A DNA stretch of 51,120 nt from Saccharofermentans sp. (GTDB taxonomy: Bacteria; Bacillota; Clostridia; Saccharofermentanales; Saccharofermentanaceae), in contig JAEFBB010000013.1 of NCBI GenBank assembly GCA_016292215.1, positions 1 to 51,120 of the forward strand, given 5' to 3'. Shown here piece by piece: positions 40,974-48,997 of this stretch. The position numbers and the translations under genes are program-made. Under the pieces are notes generated by a model. That model ran no database searches. It was not told the DNA's origin and was given only the letters and a program-made list of their open reading frames with translations. Position 1 is the first letter of the stretch. The number at the start of each line of letters is the position of its first letter.

Positions 40974-41162
40974 CGACATACGAAAAAGCAATTTTGCTCG
41001 ATTTTATATGTAGGTTTTAAGTTTTTTAGCTGATTTTTCGCTGTGACCTGCATACGAAAATTCAAGTTTGCGGTTTTTTATATGTAGGTTTTGTGTTTCG
41101 CGGGCCATTTTTCGCGAAAACCTACATATAAAATCGCGGAATTCCCGAAAATATATGTCGGG
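40974..41162. repeat. ACATATAAAA palindromic array, 74-bp period
   Basis: Left arms (ACATA, GCATA, ACATA) start at 40976, 41050 and 41124, exactly 74 bp apart. Right arms TATATGT end at 41011, 41085 and 41158 (74, 73). Between units 2 and 3, TTTTATATGTAGGTTTT (41076-41092) and AAAACCTACATATAAAA (41117-41133) form a perfect 17-bp inverted repeat. TTTTCGCGAAAA occurs in the spacer. It fills the gap before the XRE gene. Confidence 0.82.
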
Positions 41163-41226
41163 GCGTATTTACGCAAATATCATCACCCAAAACATATGCA
41201 TCGCGGCAGGTTAAGACAGCGATACA

Positions 41227-41826
41227 TCACCCTAGCCCTGCCATCCTTACCATTATCCCGGGCAGGACAAACGTCATAAATATCAGGATGATCACTGCGA
41301 GCACGACCCAGATCGTGATGGCGATCCTGATGAGCTTTTTGTTGCGCTCGCGGCTCATTTTGCCCTTGAGCTGGAGGCCTGCGAGGATGGTGTTGATCGC
41401 AAAAATGCCGCCTGCGAGTATCAGCAGGAAGGGCGTGAGGACTATGCCGGTGTCCATCAGGTAGTTTAAAAAGTAGATGAGTATCGAGGCGACTGAACAT
41501 ATCAGCATGCCCTGGCCGCAGACGTACACCTTGTTTAAGATCTTCGCCTTCTCGGCTTCGGTGTACTCGGCTACCATTACCAAAGTTTCTTTCATGTCTG
41601 TATCCATTTTTTCACTCTCTCTTTCTCCGCGCAGAAGCTCGCGGATGTCAATGTCGTAAAAGTCTGCCAGCTCGATCATCATGCTGATGTCGGGCATGGT
41701 GTTGCCGTTCTCCCATCTCGATACTGATCTCGATGAGACGTTGAACTTGTCTGCCAGCTGTTCCTGCGACAGATTGTGTTCTTTCTTAAGTTCTTTCAGG
41801 AGATTTCCGATCTTGATCTGGTCCAT
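41227..41826 (-). CDS. membrane-anchored XRE family regulator
   Basis: A 199-residue protein. Start 41826 follows GGAAGGAGG on the minus strand. Residues 5-60 are a Cro/C1-type helix-turn-helix (IGNLLKELKKEHNLSQEQLADKFNVSSRSVSRWENGNTMPDISMMIELADFYDIDIRELL). After a cytoplasmic linker, three transmembrane helices follow (about 100-120, 122-145, 160-188). Such membrane-tethered XRE proteins probably couple envelope state to transcription; ligand and targets unknown. It stands alone between two palindromic arrays. Confidence 0.88.
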   Translation of the reverse strand: MDQIKIGNLLKELKKEHNLSQEQLADKFNVSSRSVSRWENGNTMPDISMMIELADFYDIDIRELLRGERESEKMDTDMKETLVMVAEYTEAEKAKILNKVYVCGQGMLICSVASILIYFLNYLMDTGIVLTPFLLILAGGIFAINTILAGLQLKGKMSRERNKKLIRIAITIWVVLAVIILIFMTFVLPGIMVRMAGLG

Positions 41827-41971
41827 ATGGGCCTCCTTCCGACCTGAATGTAGCACCGGGCAGCTGCGAAAAACACGACAGAGAGTGAGAGTTGCCGGAT
41901 TTTCGCGAATCAGACAGATGTGTCGGGTTTATTTTAGCATGTCGGGCAGGCGAAAAAGCCGTGATTACCCG

Positions 41972-42206
41972 TGTGCATCTTTTTCGAAGATTTTTCACTG
42001 AAAAAGATGCATACAAGGAGCAGATATGCATCTTTTTGGAGCGGTTTTTGATGATTAAGATGCATATTTCCGAAAGTATGCATCTTTTTGAAAATGTTTT
42101 CGGGTTTATGGATGCATATGGGCCTGAGATATGCATCTTTTTTGCGAAGAATTCTCGAAAAAAGATGCATGGCCTTCTCAACCGGTTTTCCCGGAAAAGA
42201 TGCATG
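41972..42206. repeat. TGCATCTTTTT palindromic array, 52-53-bp period
   Basis: TGCATCTT starts at 41974, 42027, 42079 and 42132 (53, 52, 53). AAGATGCA-type right arms end at 42011, 42064, 42116 and 42169 (53, 52, 53), with a further one 35 bp later. Arms are perfect over 11 bp in unit 1 and 12 bp in unit 4; units 2 and 3 are decayed. Loops contain CGAAG or GCGAAG. It lies upstream of the polyamine operon promoter. Confidence 0.88.
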
Positions 42207-42257
42207 GCCCCCAAATAAATATGCACCCCCCAAACGCTAATAATCAATGCGATTTTA

Positions 42258-42286
42258 TTGACGACCATATTGGATTTTTGTATAAT
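42258..42286 (+). promoter_or_regulatory. strong promoter of polyamine operon
   Basis: TTGACG (42258-42263), 17-bp spacer, TATAAT (42281-42286). Near-perfect. Transcription would start near 42293, giving a leader of about 375 bases. Confidence 0.9.
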
Positions 42287-42340
42287 TCCGTTGTTTTGGA
42301 AACAAAACACATCAAGAATAGACAATGTTCTTCAGAGTCT

Positions 42341-42430
42341 ATGGTGATTTACGGGACCACTCCCTCAAGGAGCCTAAGGCCATACGGACAGCCGGGTCCA
42401 CTGCCGATGATCGGTCTTCCGATCTATTGA
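42341..42430 (+). CDS. possible 29-residue leader peptide
   Basis: An ATG-started frame in the polyamine leader encodes a basic, proline-rich peptide beginning MVIYGTTPSRSLRP and ending PGPLPMIGLPIY. The ribosome-binding site is weak (AGAG). Translation or stalling here could steer the downstream terminator, as known for the ornithine-sensing speFL leader of enterobacteria, but the overlap with paired RNA segments may equally mean the frame is chance. Confidence 0.3.
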   Translation: MVIYGTTPSRSLRPYGQPGPLPMIGLPIY

Positions 42431-42623
42431 TTGAGTTAAAAGCTCAGTTTTATAAGTTGGTTACTTTATAACCGAAATGCGTAATTTGCGCAGACTTGTG
42501 AAATGGTCAATAAGAGTAGTAAAAGTAGTATTGCTATATAGACTCTGGATACTTGAATTCTTCGCCTGAGGGGCGTGCATGCACACCTTCCCCGGCGGGG
42601 ATGACAAAGACTATATTATCAAG

Positions 42624-42659
42624 GCGCAAGTTGTGGATTACAGCTTGCGCTTTTTGTTT
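42624..42659 (+). terminator. leader terminator (attenuator) of polyamine operon
   Basis: GCGCAAG (42624-42630) and CTTGCGC (42644-42650) form a perfect stem followed by TTTTTGTTT. It stands 2 bases before AGGTGGAG and 10 before the start codon, so it can only serve as an attenuator of the operon. Confidence 0.8.
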
Positions 42660-42669
42660 GAGGTGGAGT

Positions 42670-44124
42670 ATGGAAAAGACAGAGTTGGATCAGACAAGAG
42701 CTCCGATCTACGAAGCGCTCGAAAAGTTCCGCGAGATGCGAGTCGTCCCCTTTGACGTGCCCGGACATAAGCACGGCAAGGGCAACCCCGAGCTCACGGC
42801 GTTCCTGGGCGAGAAGTGTGTAGGCGTTGACGTCAACAGCATGAAGCCTTTGGATAACCTTTGCCATCCGGTATCGGTCATCCACGAAGCTGAGATCCTT
42901 GCGGCGGATGCTTTCGGCGCGAGCCACGCGTTCCTCATGGTAGGCGGCACGACGAGCTCGGTGCAGAGCATGGTGCTCTCTTGCTGCAAGCAGGGCGACA
43001 AGATAATCCTCCCGCGCAACGTGCACAGGAGTGTCATCAACGCGCTGGTCCTCTGCGGCGCCATCCCCGTATACGTTAATCCTGACGTTGACCACCGCCT
43101 CGGTATCTCCCTCGGCATGAGCCGCGACAAGGTAAAGGCTGCGATCGACGCGAATCCCGACGCCGTTGCAGTACTGGTCAACAACCCGACTTACTACGGT
43201 ATCTGCAGCGACCTCCGCGCCATCGTTAAGATGGCTCACGACGCGGGCATGCTCTGCCTTGCAGACGAGGCTCACGGCACACACTTTTACTTCGGTGAGA
43301 ACATGCCTGTTTCCGCAATGCGCGCAGGCGCAGACATGGCTGCAGTATCCATGCACAAGTCAGGCGGAAGCCTTACGCAGTCAAGCCTTCTGCTCATCGG
43401 TGAGAACGTTAGCGAGAGACACGTCAGACAGATCATTAACCTCACGCAGACGACATCGGGCAGCTATCTTCTGATGTCGAGCCTGGATATCAGCAGAAGG
43501 AACCTCGCGTTAAGAGGCAAGGAAGTCTTCCGCAAGGTTGTCGAGATGGCTGAGTACGCGAGAGAAGAAATCAACGCTGTCGGAGGTTATTACGCTTATG
43601 GCAGAGAGCTTATCAACGGCGATTCGATCTTCGATTTTGACCCGACAAAGCTTTCTGTCCACACAAGAGACATCGGCCTTGCGGGCATCGAAGTCTATGA
43701 CATCTTAAGAGACGAATACGATATCCAGATCGAGTTCGGTGACATCGGAAATATCCTTGCGTACCTCTCGATCGGCGACAGAATGCAGGAGCTTGAAAGA
43801 CTCGTTAGTGCTCTTGCCGAGATCCGCAGAAGATACAAGAAAGACCCGGATGGTCTGCTCAGCCAGGAGTACATCGATCCCGAGGTCGTTTGCAGTCCGC
43901 AGGAAGCTTTCTATTCGAACAAGAAGAGCGTCCCGATCGAAGAGAGCGTCGGCCAGGTCTGCAGCGAATTCGTTATGTGCTATCCGCCGGGAATCCCGAT
44001 CCTCGCGCCCGGCGAGAGGATCACAAAGAACATTTTGGACTATATCCTCTACGCAAAAGAGAAGGGCTGTTCGATGACAGGTTCTGAGGATCCGGACATC
44101 AACAATCTTAACGTTCTGATATAA
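42670..44124 (+). CDS. speA: Orn/Lys/Arg decarboxylase, probably arginine decarboxylase
   Basis: A 484-residue PLP enzyme of the aspartate-aminotransferase-fold biosynthetic decarboxylases (SpeA/YaaO type). Start 42670 follows AGGTGGAG; upstream in-frame codons are in the leader. Motifs are FDVPGHKHGKGNPEL, VNSMKPLDNLCHPVSVIHEAE, FLMVGGTTSSVQSM, LADEAHGTHFYF and the PLP lysine in AAVSMHKSGGSLTQSS. The C-terminal domain has CYPPGIPILAPGERI. Because agmatinase and spermidine synthase genes follow, arginine to agmatine is the likely reaction; lysine or ornithine cannot be excluded from sequence. First gene of a five-gene operon controlled by an attenuated leader. Confidence 0.88.
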   Translation: MEKTELDQTRAPIYEALEKFREMRVVPFDVPGHKHGKGNPELTAFLGEKCVGVDVNSMKPLDNLCHPVSVIHEAEILAADAFGASHAFLMVGGTTSSVQSMVLSCCKQGDKIILPRNVHRSVINALVLCGAIPVYVNPDVDHRLGISLGMSRDKVKAAIDANPDAVAVLVNNPTYYGICSDLRAIVKMAHDAGMLCLADEAHGTHFYFGENMPVSAMRAGADMAAVSMHKSGGSLTQSSLLLIGENVSERHVRQIINLTQTTSGSYLLMSSLDISRRNLALRGKEVFRKVVEMAEYAREEINAVGGYYAYGRELINGDSIFDFDPTKLSVHTRDIGLAGIEVYDILRDEYDIQIEFGDIGNILAYLSIGDRMQELERLVSALAEIRRRYKKDPDGLLSQEYIDPEVVCSPQEAFYSNKKSVPIEESVGQVCSEFVMCYPPGIPILAPGERITKNILDYILYAKEKGCSMTGSEDPDINNLNVLI

Positions 44125-44136
44125 GGAGGGCTTTCG

Positions 44137-44991
44137 ATGAATCTTTGGTTCAGTGAATATCATGCGCCTGACGTAAGGCACAGTCTCCGCGTTACGAGAC
44201 ATCTGTATTCGGGTAAGAGCGACTACCAGCAGATCGATATTTTCGATACGCCCGAATTCGGCAAGGTACTGGCTCTCGACGGTGACGTAATGCTCACGGA
44301 GCGCGACGAGTTTATCTACAACGAGATGATCACGCACATCCCGATGTCCGTGCATCCCAATGTCCAGGACGTCCTCGTGATCGGCGCAGGCGACGGCGGC
44401 GTCGTAAAAGAGCTCACAAGATATGAGAGCGTTAAGCGCATCGACCTTGTCGAGATGGACCCCCAGGTTATCGAGGCGTGCCGCACATACTTGCCCGAGA
44501 ACGCGTGCAAGCTTGACGATACCCGCGTGCATATCTACTTCGATAATGCGCTCAGATTCATCAGACGCTCGAGCGAAGAATACGACCTCATCATCGTTGA
44601 CTCCAATGACCCGTTCGGACCTTCGGAGGGCTACTTCACCAGAGAGTTCTACGGCATCTGCTACAACGCATTAAGATCAGACGGCATCATGGTAAACCAG
44701 CAGGGAAGCCCCTTTTATAAGCACGACGCTGAGGCGATGCAGAGGAGCCACAAGAGGATCGTAAACACGTTCCCGATCAGCCGCGTCTATCAGGCGCACA
44801 TCCCGACATACGCTGCGGGCTACTGGCTTTTCGGCTTCGCGAGCAAGAAATATCACCCGATCAATGACTTCGATGAAGAGCGTTGGAAGAGCCTTCATCT
44901 CAGCACAAAATACTATACGACCAAGCTGCACATAGGCTCGTTCTATCTGCCGGCTTATCTCGAGAAAATGCTTATGGAGGTGGAGTCGTGA
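44137..44991 (+). CDS. speE: spermidine synthase (polyamine aminopropyltransferase)
   Basis: A 284-residue enzyme. The N-terminal beta domain has LALDGDVMLTERDEFIYNEMITHIP. The Rossmann core has VLVIGAGDGGVVKELTRY, IDLVEMDPQVIEACRTYLP, ARVHIYFDNALRF-type strand and YDLIIVDSNDPFGPSEGYFTREFY, the decarboxylated-SAM and amine sites. It transfers aminopropyl to putrescine giving spermidine. AAGGAGG lies 12 bases after the decarboxylase stop and before the ATG. No speD (SAM decarboxylase) gene is present in the operon, so the donor must come from elsewhere. Confidence 0.93.
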   Translation: MNLWFSEYHAPDVRHSLRVTRHLYSGKSDYQQIDIFDTPEFGKVLALDGDVMLTERDEFIYNEMITHIPMSVHPNVQDVLVIGAGDGGVVKELTRYESVKRIDLVEMDPQVIEACRTYLPENACKLDDTRVHIYFDNALRFIRRSSEEYDLIIVDSNDPFGPSEGYFTREFYGICYNALRSDGIMVNQQGSPFYKHDAEAMQRSHKRIVNTFPISRVYQAHIPTYAAGYWLFGFASKKYHPINDFDEERWKSLHLSTKYYTTKLHIGSFYLPAYLEKMLMEVES

Positions 44992-45842
44992 ACAGGAATG
45001 TAGAGACTTTTATCGGGTGCGATAGCGAGTACAAGGATGCGAAAATCGTGCTTTTCGGCGCGCCCTTTGATTCCACGACGAGTTTCCGCCCCGGCGCAAG
45101 ATTCGGAAGCAGCGCCATCCGTCACGAGAGCTTCGGCATCGAGACTTACAGCCCTTATCAGGACAAGGATCTTACGGACCTTAAAGTCTTCGACTGCGGA
45201 GATCTGGAGCTCAGCTTCGGCTCACCTGAAGCAGCTCTTGCTGACATCGAGGATCAGACGCGCACGATCTTAAACGACGGCAAGCTCCCTCTCATGATCG
45301 GCGGCGAGCACCTCGTAACTTTAGGCGCTTTCAGGGCGGTCTTTGAGAAGTATCCTGATGCTCATATCATTCATTTCGATGCGCACTGCGATCTTAGAGA
45401 CGACTATCTTGGAGTCAAGCTCAGCCACGCGTGCGTGCTCAGAAGATGCTTTGATCTGGCAGGTGACGGCAGGATCCACCAGTTCTGCATCAGGAGCGGC
45501 GAGCGCGATGAGTTCCTTTTCGCGAAGGAGCACACGGATATGCATAAGTTTAATTTCGACGGGCTCAAGGAAGTCTGCGAAGAACTCGCTATGAATAACA
45601 CTCCGGTGTATTTCACGATCGACCTGGACTGCATGGATCCGGGCGTTTTCTGCGGTACGGGTACGCCTGAAGCAGGCGGCGTGAGCTTTACGGAATTGCT
45701 GGGCGCGATCCTCACGGTCAGCAAGACAAATATCGTTGGCGCGGACATCAACGAGCTCGCGCCGATGCTGGATACCAGCGGCGCTTCGACGGCCGTCGCC
45801 TGCAAGACATTAAGAGAATTGATCCTTTCGATAAATGCATAA
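44988..45842 (+). CDS. speB: agmatinase family ureohydrolase
   Basis: A 284-residue manganese ureohydrolase. It starts with GTG at 44988, overlapping the speE stop (GTGA), after GGAGGTGG; the only nearby ATG is out of frame. Metal motifs: GGEHLVT, IIHFDAHCDLRD, and TIDLDCMDPGVFCGTGTPEAGG. It would convert agmatine to putrescine and urea, linking the decarboxylase and SpeE steps. Fifteen bases separate it from the next gene. Confidence 0.9.
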   Translation: MNRNVETFIGCDSEYKDAKIVLFGAPFDSTTSFRPGARFGSSAIRHESFGIETYSPYQDKDLTDLKVFDCGDLELSFGSPEAALADIEDQTRTILNDGKLPLMIGGEHLVTLGAFRAVFEKYPDAHIIHFDAHCDLRDDYLGVKLSHACVLRRCFDLAGDGRIHQFCIRSGERDEFLFAKEHTDMHKFNFDGLKEVCEELAMNNTPVYFTIDLDCMDPGVFCGTGTPEAGGVSFTELLGAILTVSKTNIVGADINELAPMLDTSGASTAVACKTLRELILSINA

Positions 45843-45857
45843 ACAGGAGGTGCAAAA

Positions 45858-47117
45858 ATGAGCAGAGTTTTAGTTATCGGATGTGGCGGCGTCGCCAGTG
45901 TCGCAATCAGAAAGTGCTGTCAGGTCAGCGAGGTCTTCACGGAGCTTTGCATAGCAAGCCGCACGAAGTCCAAGTGTGACGCGCTTGCAGAGAGCCTCAA
46001 GGACAAGACGGATACTGTCGTTACGACCGCGCAGGTAAACGCTGACAAAGTCGATGAAGTCGTGGCGCTTATCAATTCATACAAGCCCGATCTGGTCATG
46101 AACATCGCGCTTCCTTATCAGGATCTGACCATCATGGACGCATGCCTCATCTGCGGCGTCAATTACATGGACACGGCTAACTACGAGCCCGAGGATACGG
46201 ACGATCCCGAGTGGCGTGCCATCTACGAGAAGAGATGCAAGGAGAAGGGTTTCTCAGCATACTTCGACTACAGCTGGCAGTGGGCTTACAAGGAAAAGTT
46301 CGAGCAGGCAGGACTTACTGCTCTCTTAGGCTGCGGCTTCGATCCCGGCGTTACGCAGGCTTACTGCGCATATGCAAAGAAGCATGAATTCGATGAGATC
46401 GACACGATCGATATCTTAGACTGCAACGGCGGCGACCACGGCTATGCTTTCGCGACCAACTTCAATCCTGAAGTAAACCTCCGCGAGGTCTCCGCTCCGG
46501 GCAGCTACATCGAGAACGGCAAGTGGGTAGAGATCCCTGCCATGAGCATCAAGAGAGAGTACGACTTCGATAAGGTCGGACAGAAGGACATGTACCTCCT
46601 TCACCACGAGGAGCTCGAGTCTCTCGCAGTAAACATCCCCGAAGTCAAGCGCATCCGCTTCTTCATGACATTCGGCCAGAGCTATCTTACTCATATGAAG
46701 TGCCTCGAAAACGTCGGCATGCTCTCCACGACTCCGGTCATGTTCGAAGGTCGCGAGATCGTTCCGATCAAGTTCTTAAAGGCCCTGCTGCCTGACCCCG
46801 CAAGCCTTGGTCCCCGCACACACGGCAAGACCAACATTGGCTGCATCTTCACGGGCAAGAAGGACGGCAAGGACAAGACCTATTACATCTACAACGTCTG
46901 CGACCACCAGGAGTGCTACAAGGAAGTAGAGAGCCAGGCGATCAGCTACACAACAGGCGTTCCCGCAATGTGCGGCGCGCTCATGCTCCTCACCGGCAAG
47001 TGGACCGACAAGGGTGTTCACACCGTCGAAGAATTCGATCCCGATCCGTTCCTCGACGCGCTCGACAAGTACGGCCTGCCGAGAAGCGAGAACTTCGATC
47101 CCGTCCTGGTAGAATGA
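45858..47117 (+). CDS. carboxynorspermidine/carboxyspermidine synthase
   Basis: A 419-residue saccharopine-dehydrogenase-family protein. The N-terminal Rossmann fold begins VLVIGCGGVASVAIRKC; NYMDTANYEPED and ALLGCGFDPGVTQAYCAYA are hallmark segments of the carboxynorspermidine dehydrogenase group, and NGGDHGYAFATNFNPEVNLREVSAPGSYIENG matches it further. The enzyme condenses aspartate semialdehyde with putrescine or diaminopropane and reduces the product with NADPH. AGGAGG precedes the ATG. It pairs with the decarboxylase gene 4 bases downstream. Confidence 0.92.
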   Translation: MSRVLVIGCGGVASVAIRKCCQVSEVFTELCIASRTKSKCDALAESLKDKTDTVVTTAQVNADKVDEVVALINSYKPDLVMNIALPYQDLTIMDACLICGVNYMDTANYEPEDTDDPEWRAIYEKRCKEKGFSAYFDYSWQWAYKEKFEQAGLTALLGCGFDPGVTQAYCAYAKKHEFDEIDTIDILDCNGGDHGYAFATNFNPEVNLREVSAPGSYIENGKWVEIPAMSIKREYDFDKVGQKDMYLLHHEELESLAVNIPEVKRIRFFMTFGQSYLTHMKCLENVGMLSTTPVMFEGREIVPIKFLKALLPDPASLGPRTHGKTNIGCIFTGKKDGKDKTYYIYNVCDHQECYKEVESQAISYTTGVPAMCGALMLLTGKWTDKGVHTVEEFDPDPFLDALDKYGLPRSENFDPVLVE

Positions 47118-47121
47118 TTAT

Positions 47122-48315
47122 ATGGACGAGATTTTTAATGGCCTCGCATCTGTCATAAGCGGCGAAAACATCAAGGCGCTAAAGACGCCCTGCTATGTCA
47201 TCGACGAGAAAAAACTGATCTTTAATGGCGGGATCCTGGCTTCGGTCGCTGCGCGCACCGGCTGCAAGATTTTGCTTGCACAGAAGGCGTTCTCAAATTA
47301 CGATTTCTATCCGCTGCTGTCAGATTATCTCGCAGGCACCGAAGCGAGCGGCCTTTACGAAGCCCGCCTCGGCAAAGAAGAAATGCCTTCAGGCGAAGTG
47401 CATGTCTTCTGCGCTGCGTACCGCGACGACGAATTCGATGAGCTGCTTAAGTATGCTGACCACATCGTGTTTAACTCTGTAGGCCAGCTCAGGAAGTTCG
47501 GCTCTAAGGCGAAGGCGTGCGGCAAGAGCGTGGGCCTTCGCATCAACCCCGAATGCTCCACTCAGGAGGGCCACGAGATATATGACCCCTGTGCCAAAGG
47601 AAGCCGTCTGGGCGTCACACGCGAAGTCTGGGACCGTGACATGACGCCCGATGCTCTCGCGCTTTTGGACGGTATTCATTTCCACACTTTGTGCGAGCAA
47701 AACTCAGACGCGCTGGAGATCACTCTGCGTGCTGTGGAGGAGAAGTTCGGCGACGTGCTGCCTTCTATGAAATGGATCAACATGGGCGGCGGCCACCATA
47801 TCACTAAAGGTGATTACGATGTGGAGACTTTGGAGCGCGTGCTTGTTTACGCCAGAGATAAGTGGGGCGTTCAAGTCTATCTCGAGCCCGGCGAAGCAGT
47901 CGCTTTGAATGCGGGCTATCTTCTCACGCGCGTTCTAGATATCGTCGAGAATAACGGCGTGAAGATCGCGATCCTTGATAGCAGCGCCGCATGCCACATG
48001 CCTGACGTCATCGAGATGCCCTACACGCCGCCTCTTATGGACGCCGACAGCGAGGGCGGCAAGGCGTTTTGTTACAGGCTCGGAGGGCCCACGTGTTTGT
48101 CGGGCGACGTTATCGGCGAGTACAGTTTTGACCGGGAACTTGCTGTTGGCGACATGCTCGTCTTTGGCGACATGGCGATCTACACGACCTGCAAAAACAA
48201 CACCTTCAACGGAATGCCGCTGCCGGATATCTACAGGCTCAAGCCTGACGGGGTTTTCGAGAAGCTGACAGAGTTCGGATATAGAGATTTTAAATACAGA
48301 TTAGGAAAGAATTAA
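47122..48315 (+). CDS. nspC: carboxynorspermidine/carboxyspermidine decarboxylase
   Basis: A 397-residue fold-type III PLP decarboxylase. PLP lysine lies in CKILLAQKAFSNYDFYPLL; TEASGLYEARLGKEEM, IVFNSVGQLRKF, LRINPECSTQEGHEIYDPCAKGSRLGV, IHFHTLCEQNSD, NMGGGHHITKGDYD and YLEPGEAVALNAGYL follow in family order. The active-site cysteine region is GPTCLSGDVIGEYSF. It decarboxylates carboxy(nor)spermidine to (nor)spermidine. Last gene of the operon, followed by a terminator. No strong ribosome-binding site precedes the ATG, so coupling to the upstream gene is likely. Confidence 0.93.
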   Translation: MDEIFNGLASVISGENIKALKTPCYVIDEKKLIFNGGILASVAARTGCKILLAQKAFSNYDFYPLLSDYLAGTEASGLYEARLGKEEMPSGEVHVFCAAYRDDEFDELLKYADHIVFNSVGQLRKFGSKAKACGKSVGLRINPECSTQEGHEIYDPCAKGSRLGVTREVWDRDMTPDALALLDGIHFHTLCEQNSDALEITLRAVEEKFGDVLPSMKWINMGGGHHITKGDYDVETLERVLVYARDKWGVQVYLEPGEAVALNAGYLLTRVLDIVENNGVKIAILDSSAACHMPDVIEMPYTPPLMDADSEGGKAFCYRLGGPTCLSGDVIGEYSFDRELAVGDMLVFGDMAIYTTCKNNTFNGMPLPDIYRLKPDGVFEKLTEFGYRDFKYRLGKN

Positions 48316-48318
48316 GTG

Positions 48319-48344
48319 CAGGGCCCGCGTGGGCCCTGTTTTTT
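48319..48344 (+). terminator. terminator of polyamine operon
   Basis: CAGGGCCC (48319-48326), GCGT loop, GGGCCCTG (48331-48338), six T. Confidence 0.95.
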
Positions 48345-48387
48345 GAGCGCCGATTTAGTCCCGGGGGCGGCTCCCTTTTTTGAGTGG

Positions 48388-48476
48388 CCCTAAATCGCGG
48401 TTTTTGACCCGTTTGGGGCTACATTTTCGAGATTTTGTAGCCCTAAATCGGCAAAAAACACAATTTGGGGCTACAT
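48388..48476. repeat. CCCTAAAT/GGGGCTACA palindromic array, 52-53-bp period
   Basis: CCCTAAATCG at 48388 and 48441 (53 bp) alternates with TTTGGGGCTACA at 48412 and 48464 (52 bp). TGTAGCCCTAAAT and ATTTGGGGCTACA pair over 13 bp with one G-T. Loops carry TCGCGG, TTCGAG and CGGCAAAAAAC. Confidence 0.78.
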
Positions 48477-48515
48477 CAGTTTTCGTCACCGGGAGGAAAC
48501 GCCCGTGGGGGCCGC

Positions 48516-48649
48516 CCTGTGAGCGGTTGACCCGCCCAGTGACGCGAAATGACACGTTTTGCCCCCTTTTCGTGTCAATTTTCGTCACTTCTGAAGATAT
48601 TGCCGTGAAGTGACACGTTTTGGCTTCATTTCGTGTCAGTTTTCGACAC
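48516..48649 (+). repeat. 134-bp TGACACG element (copy 2)
   Basis: TGACACG at 48550 and 48611 (61 bp apart) with CGTGTCA partners form two hairpins. The whole stretch is the reverse complement of 50987-51120 with three mismatches, and resembles 33310-33420. Confidence 0.9.
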
Positions 48650-48668
48650 CGGGCCATGGCGGGCCGAA

Positions 48669-48720
48669 ATGACTTTTTTGGTGACCGTTTTGGCCAAAAG
48701 TCAACCGTTTTAGTCACCAG
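48669..48720. repeat. overlapping palindromes GACTTTT/AAAAGTC and GGTGAC/GTCACC
   Basis: GACTTTT (48671-48677) pairs with AAAAGTC (48696-48702); GGTGAC (48680-48685) pairs with GTCACC (48713-48718). The two dyads interleave and cannot form at once. The rest of the gap to 48958 shows no gene. Confidence 0.55.
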
Positions 48721-48958
48721 GGGATTTATGACCTGACTGGCACCGTTCACCCCCGCCCCCGCCCTCAAAAACATATAGTTCCAATTGGTTTTCGCGTGCT
48801 AATATAAAAAAATCGAAAAAATTTTCTCGAACCACCGAATAATTGTTCATGTACGGCGAAGGCGTTTTTGACTGGTACGCAGTGACCTCCTGCAAGCGGG
48901 TCCTTTTATTGTCCCGGTTATGATGATAAAATAATACTGAGTATATACGAGGTATATT

Positions 48959-48991
48959 ATGACTTTCGAATGGGATGAAGAAATGAGGTGA
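48959..48991 (+). pseudogene. remnant of BrnT-type toxin gene
   Basis: Ten codons read M-T-F-E-W-D-E-E-M-R and stop. MxFEWDE is the usual N-terminus of BrnT toxins (about 90 residues). The stop lies 6 bases before the BrnA-like start, in the place where the toxin's C-terminus should be. Either the toxin was deleted internally or this is a short leader frame; the former fits the family gene order. Confidence 0.5.
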
Positions 48992-48997
48992 ACAGGT

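Larger units (their letters stand above)
42293..42669 (+). promoter_or_regulatory. structured leader of polyamine operon with attenuator
   Basis: The leader begins with a GAAA-capped hairpin (GTTTTG/CAAAAC, near 42294-42309). Then come ATAGAC/GTCTAT, GGACC/GGTCC enclosing CTCC/GGAG, and GATCGG/CCGATC. A second block near 42565-42602 holds GTGCATGCAC and CCCC/GGGG pairs. It ends in a terminator at 42624-42659, directly before the ribosome-binding site. TTGCGC at 42486-42491 can pair with the terminator 5' arm (GCGCAA), an alternative antiterminator. No known riboswitch class was recognised. Confidence 0.6.

Noticed and set aside
42293..42669. Known riboswitch, T-box or tRNA
   Set aside because: No T-box TGGnACCGCG motif, no lysine, SAM, glycine, FMN or guanidine core, and no tRNA cloverleaf could be drawn.
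42553..42669. Upstream extension of the decarboxylase
   Set aside because: These codons translate the leader palindromes and terminator; the ATG at 42670 has the ribosome-binding site.
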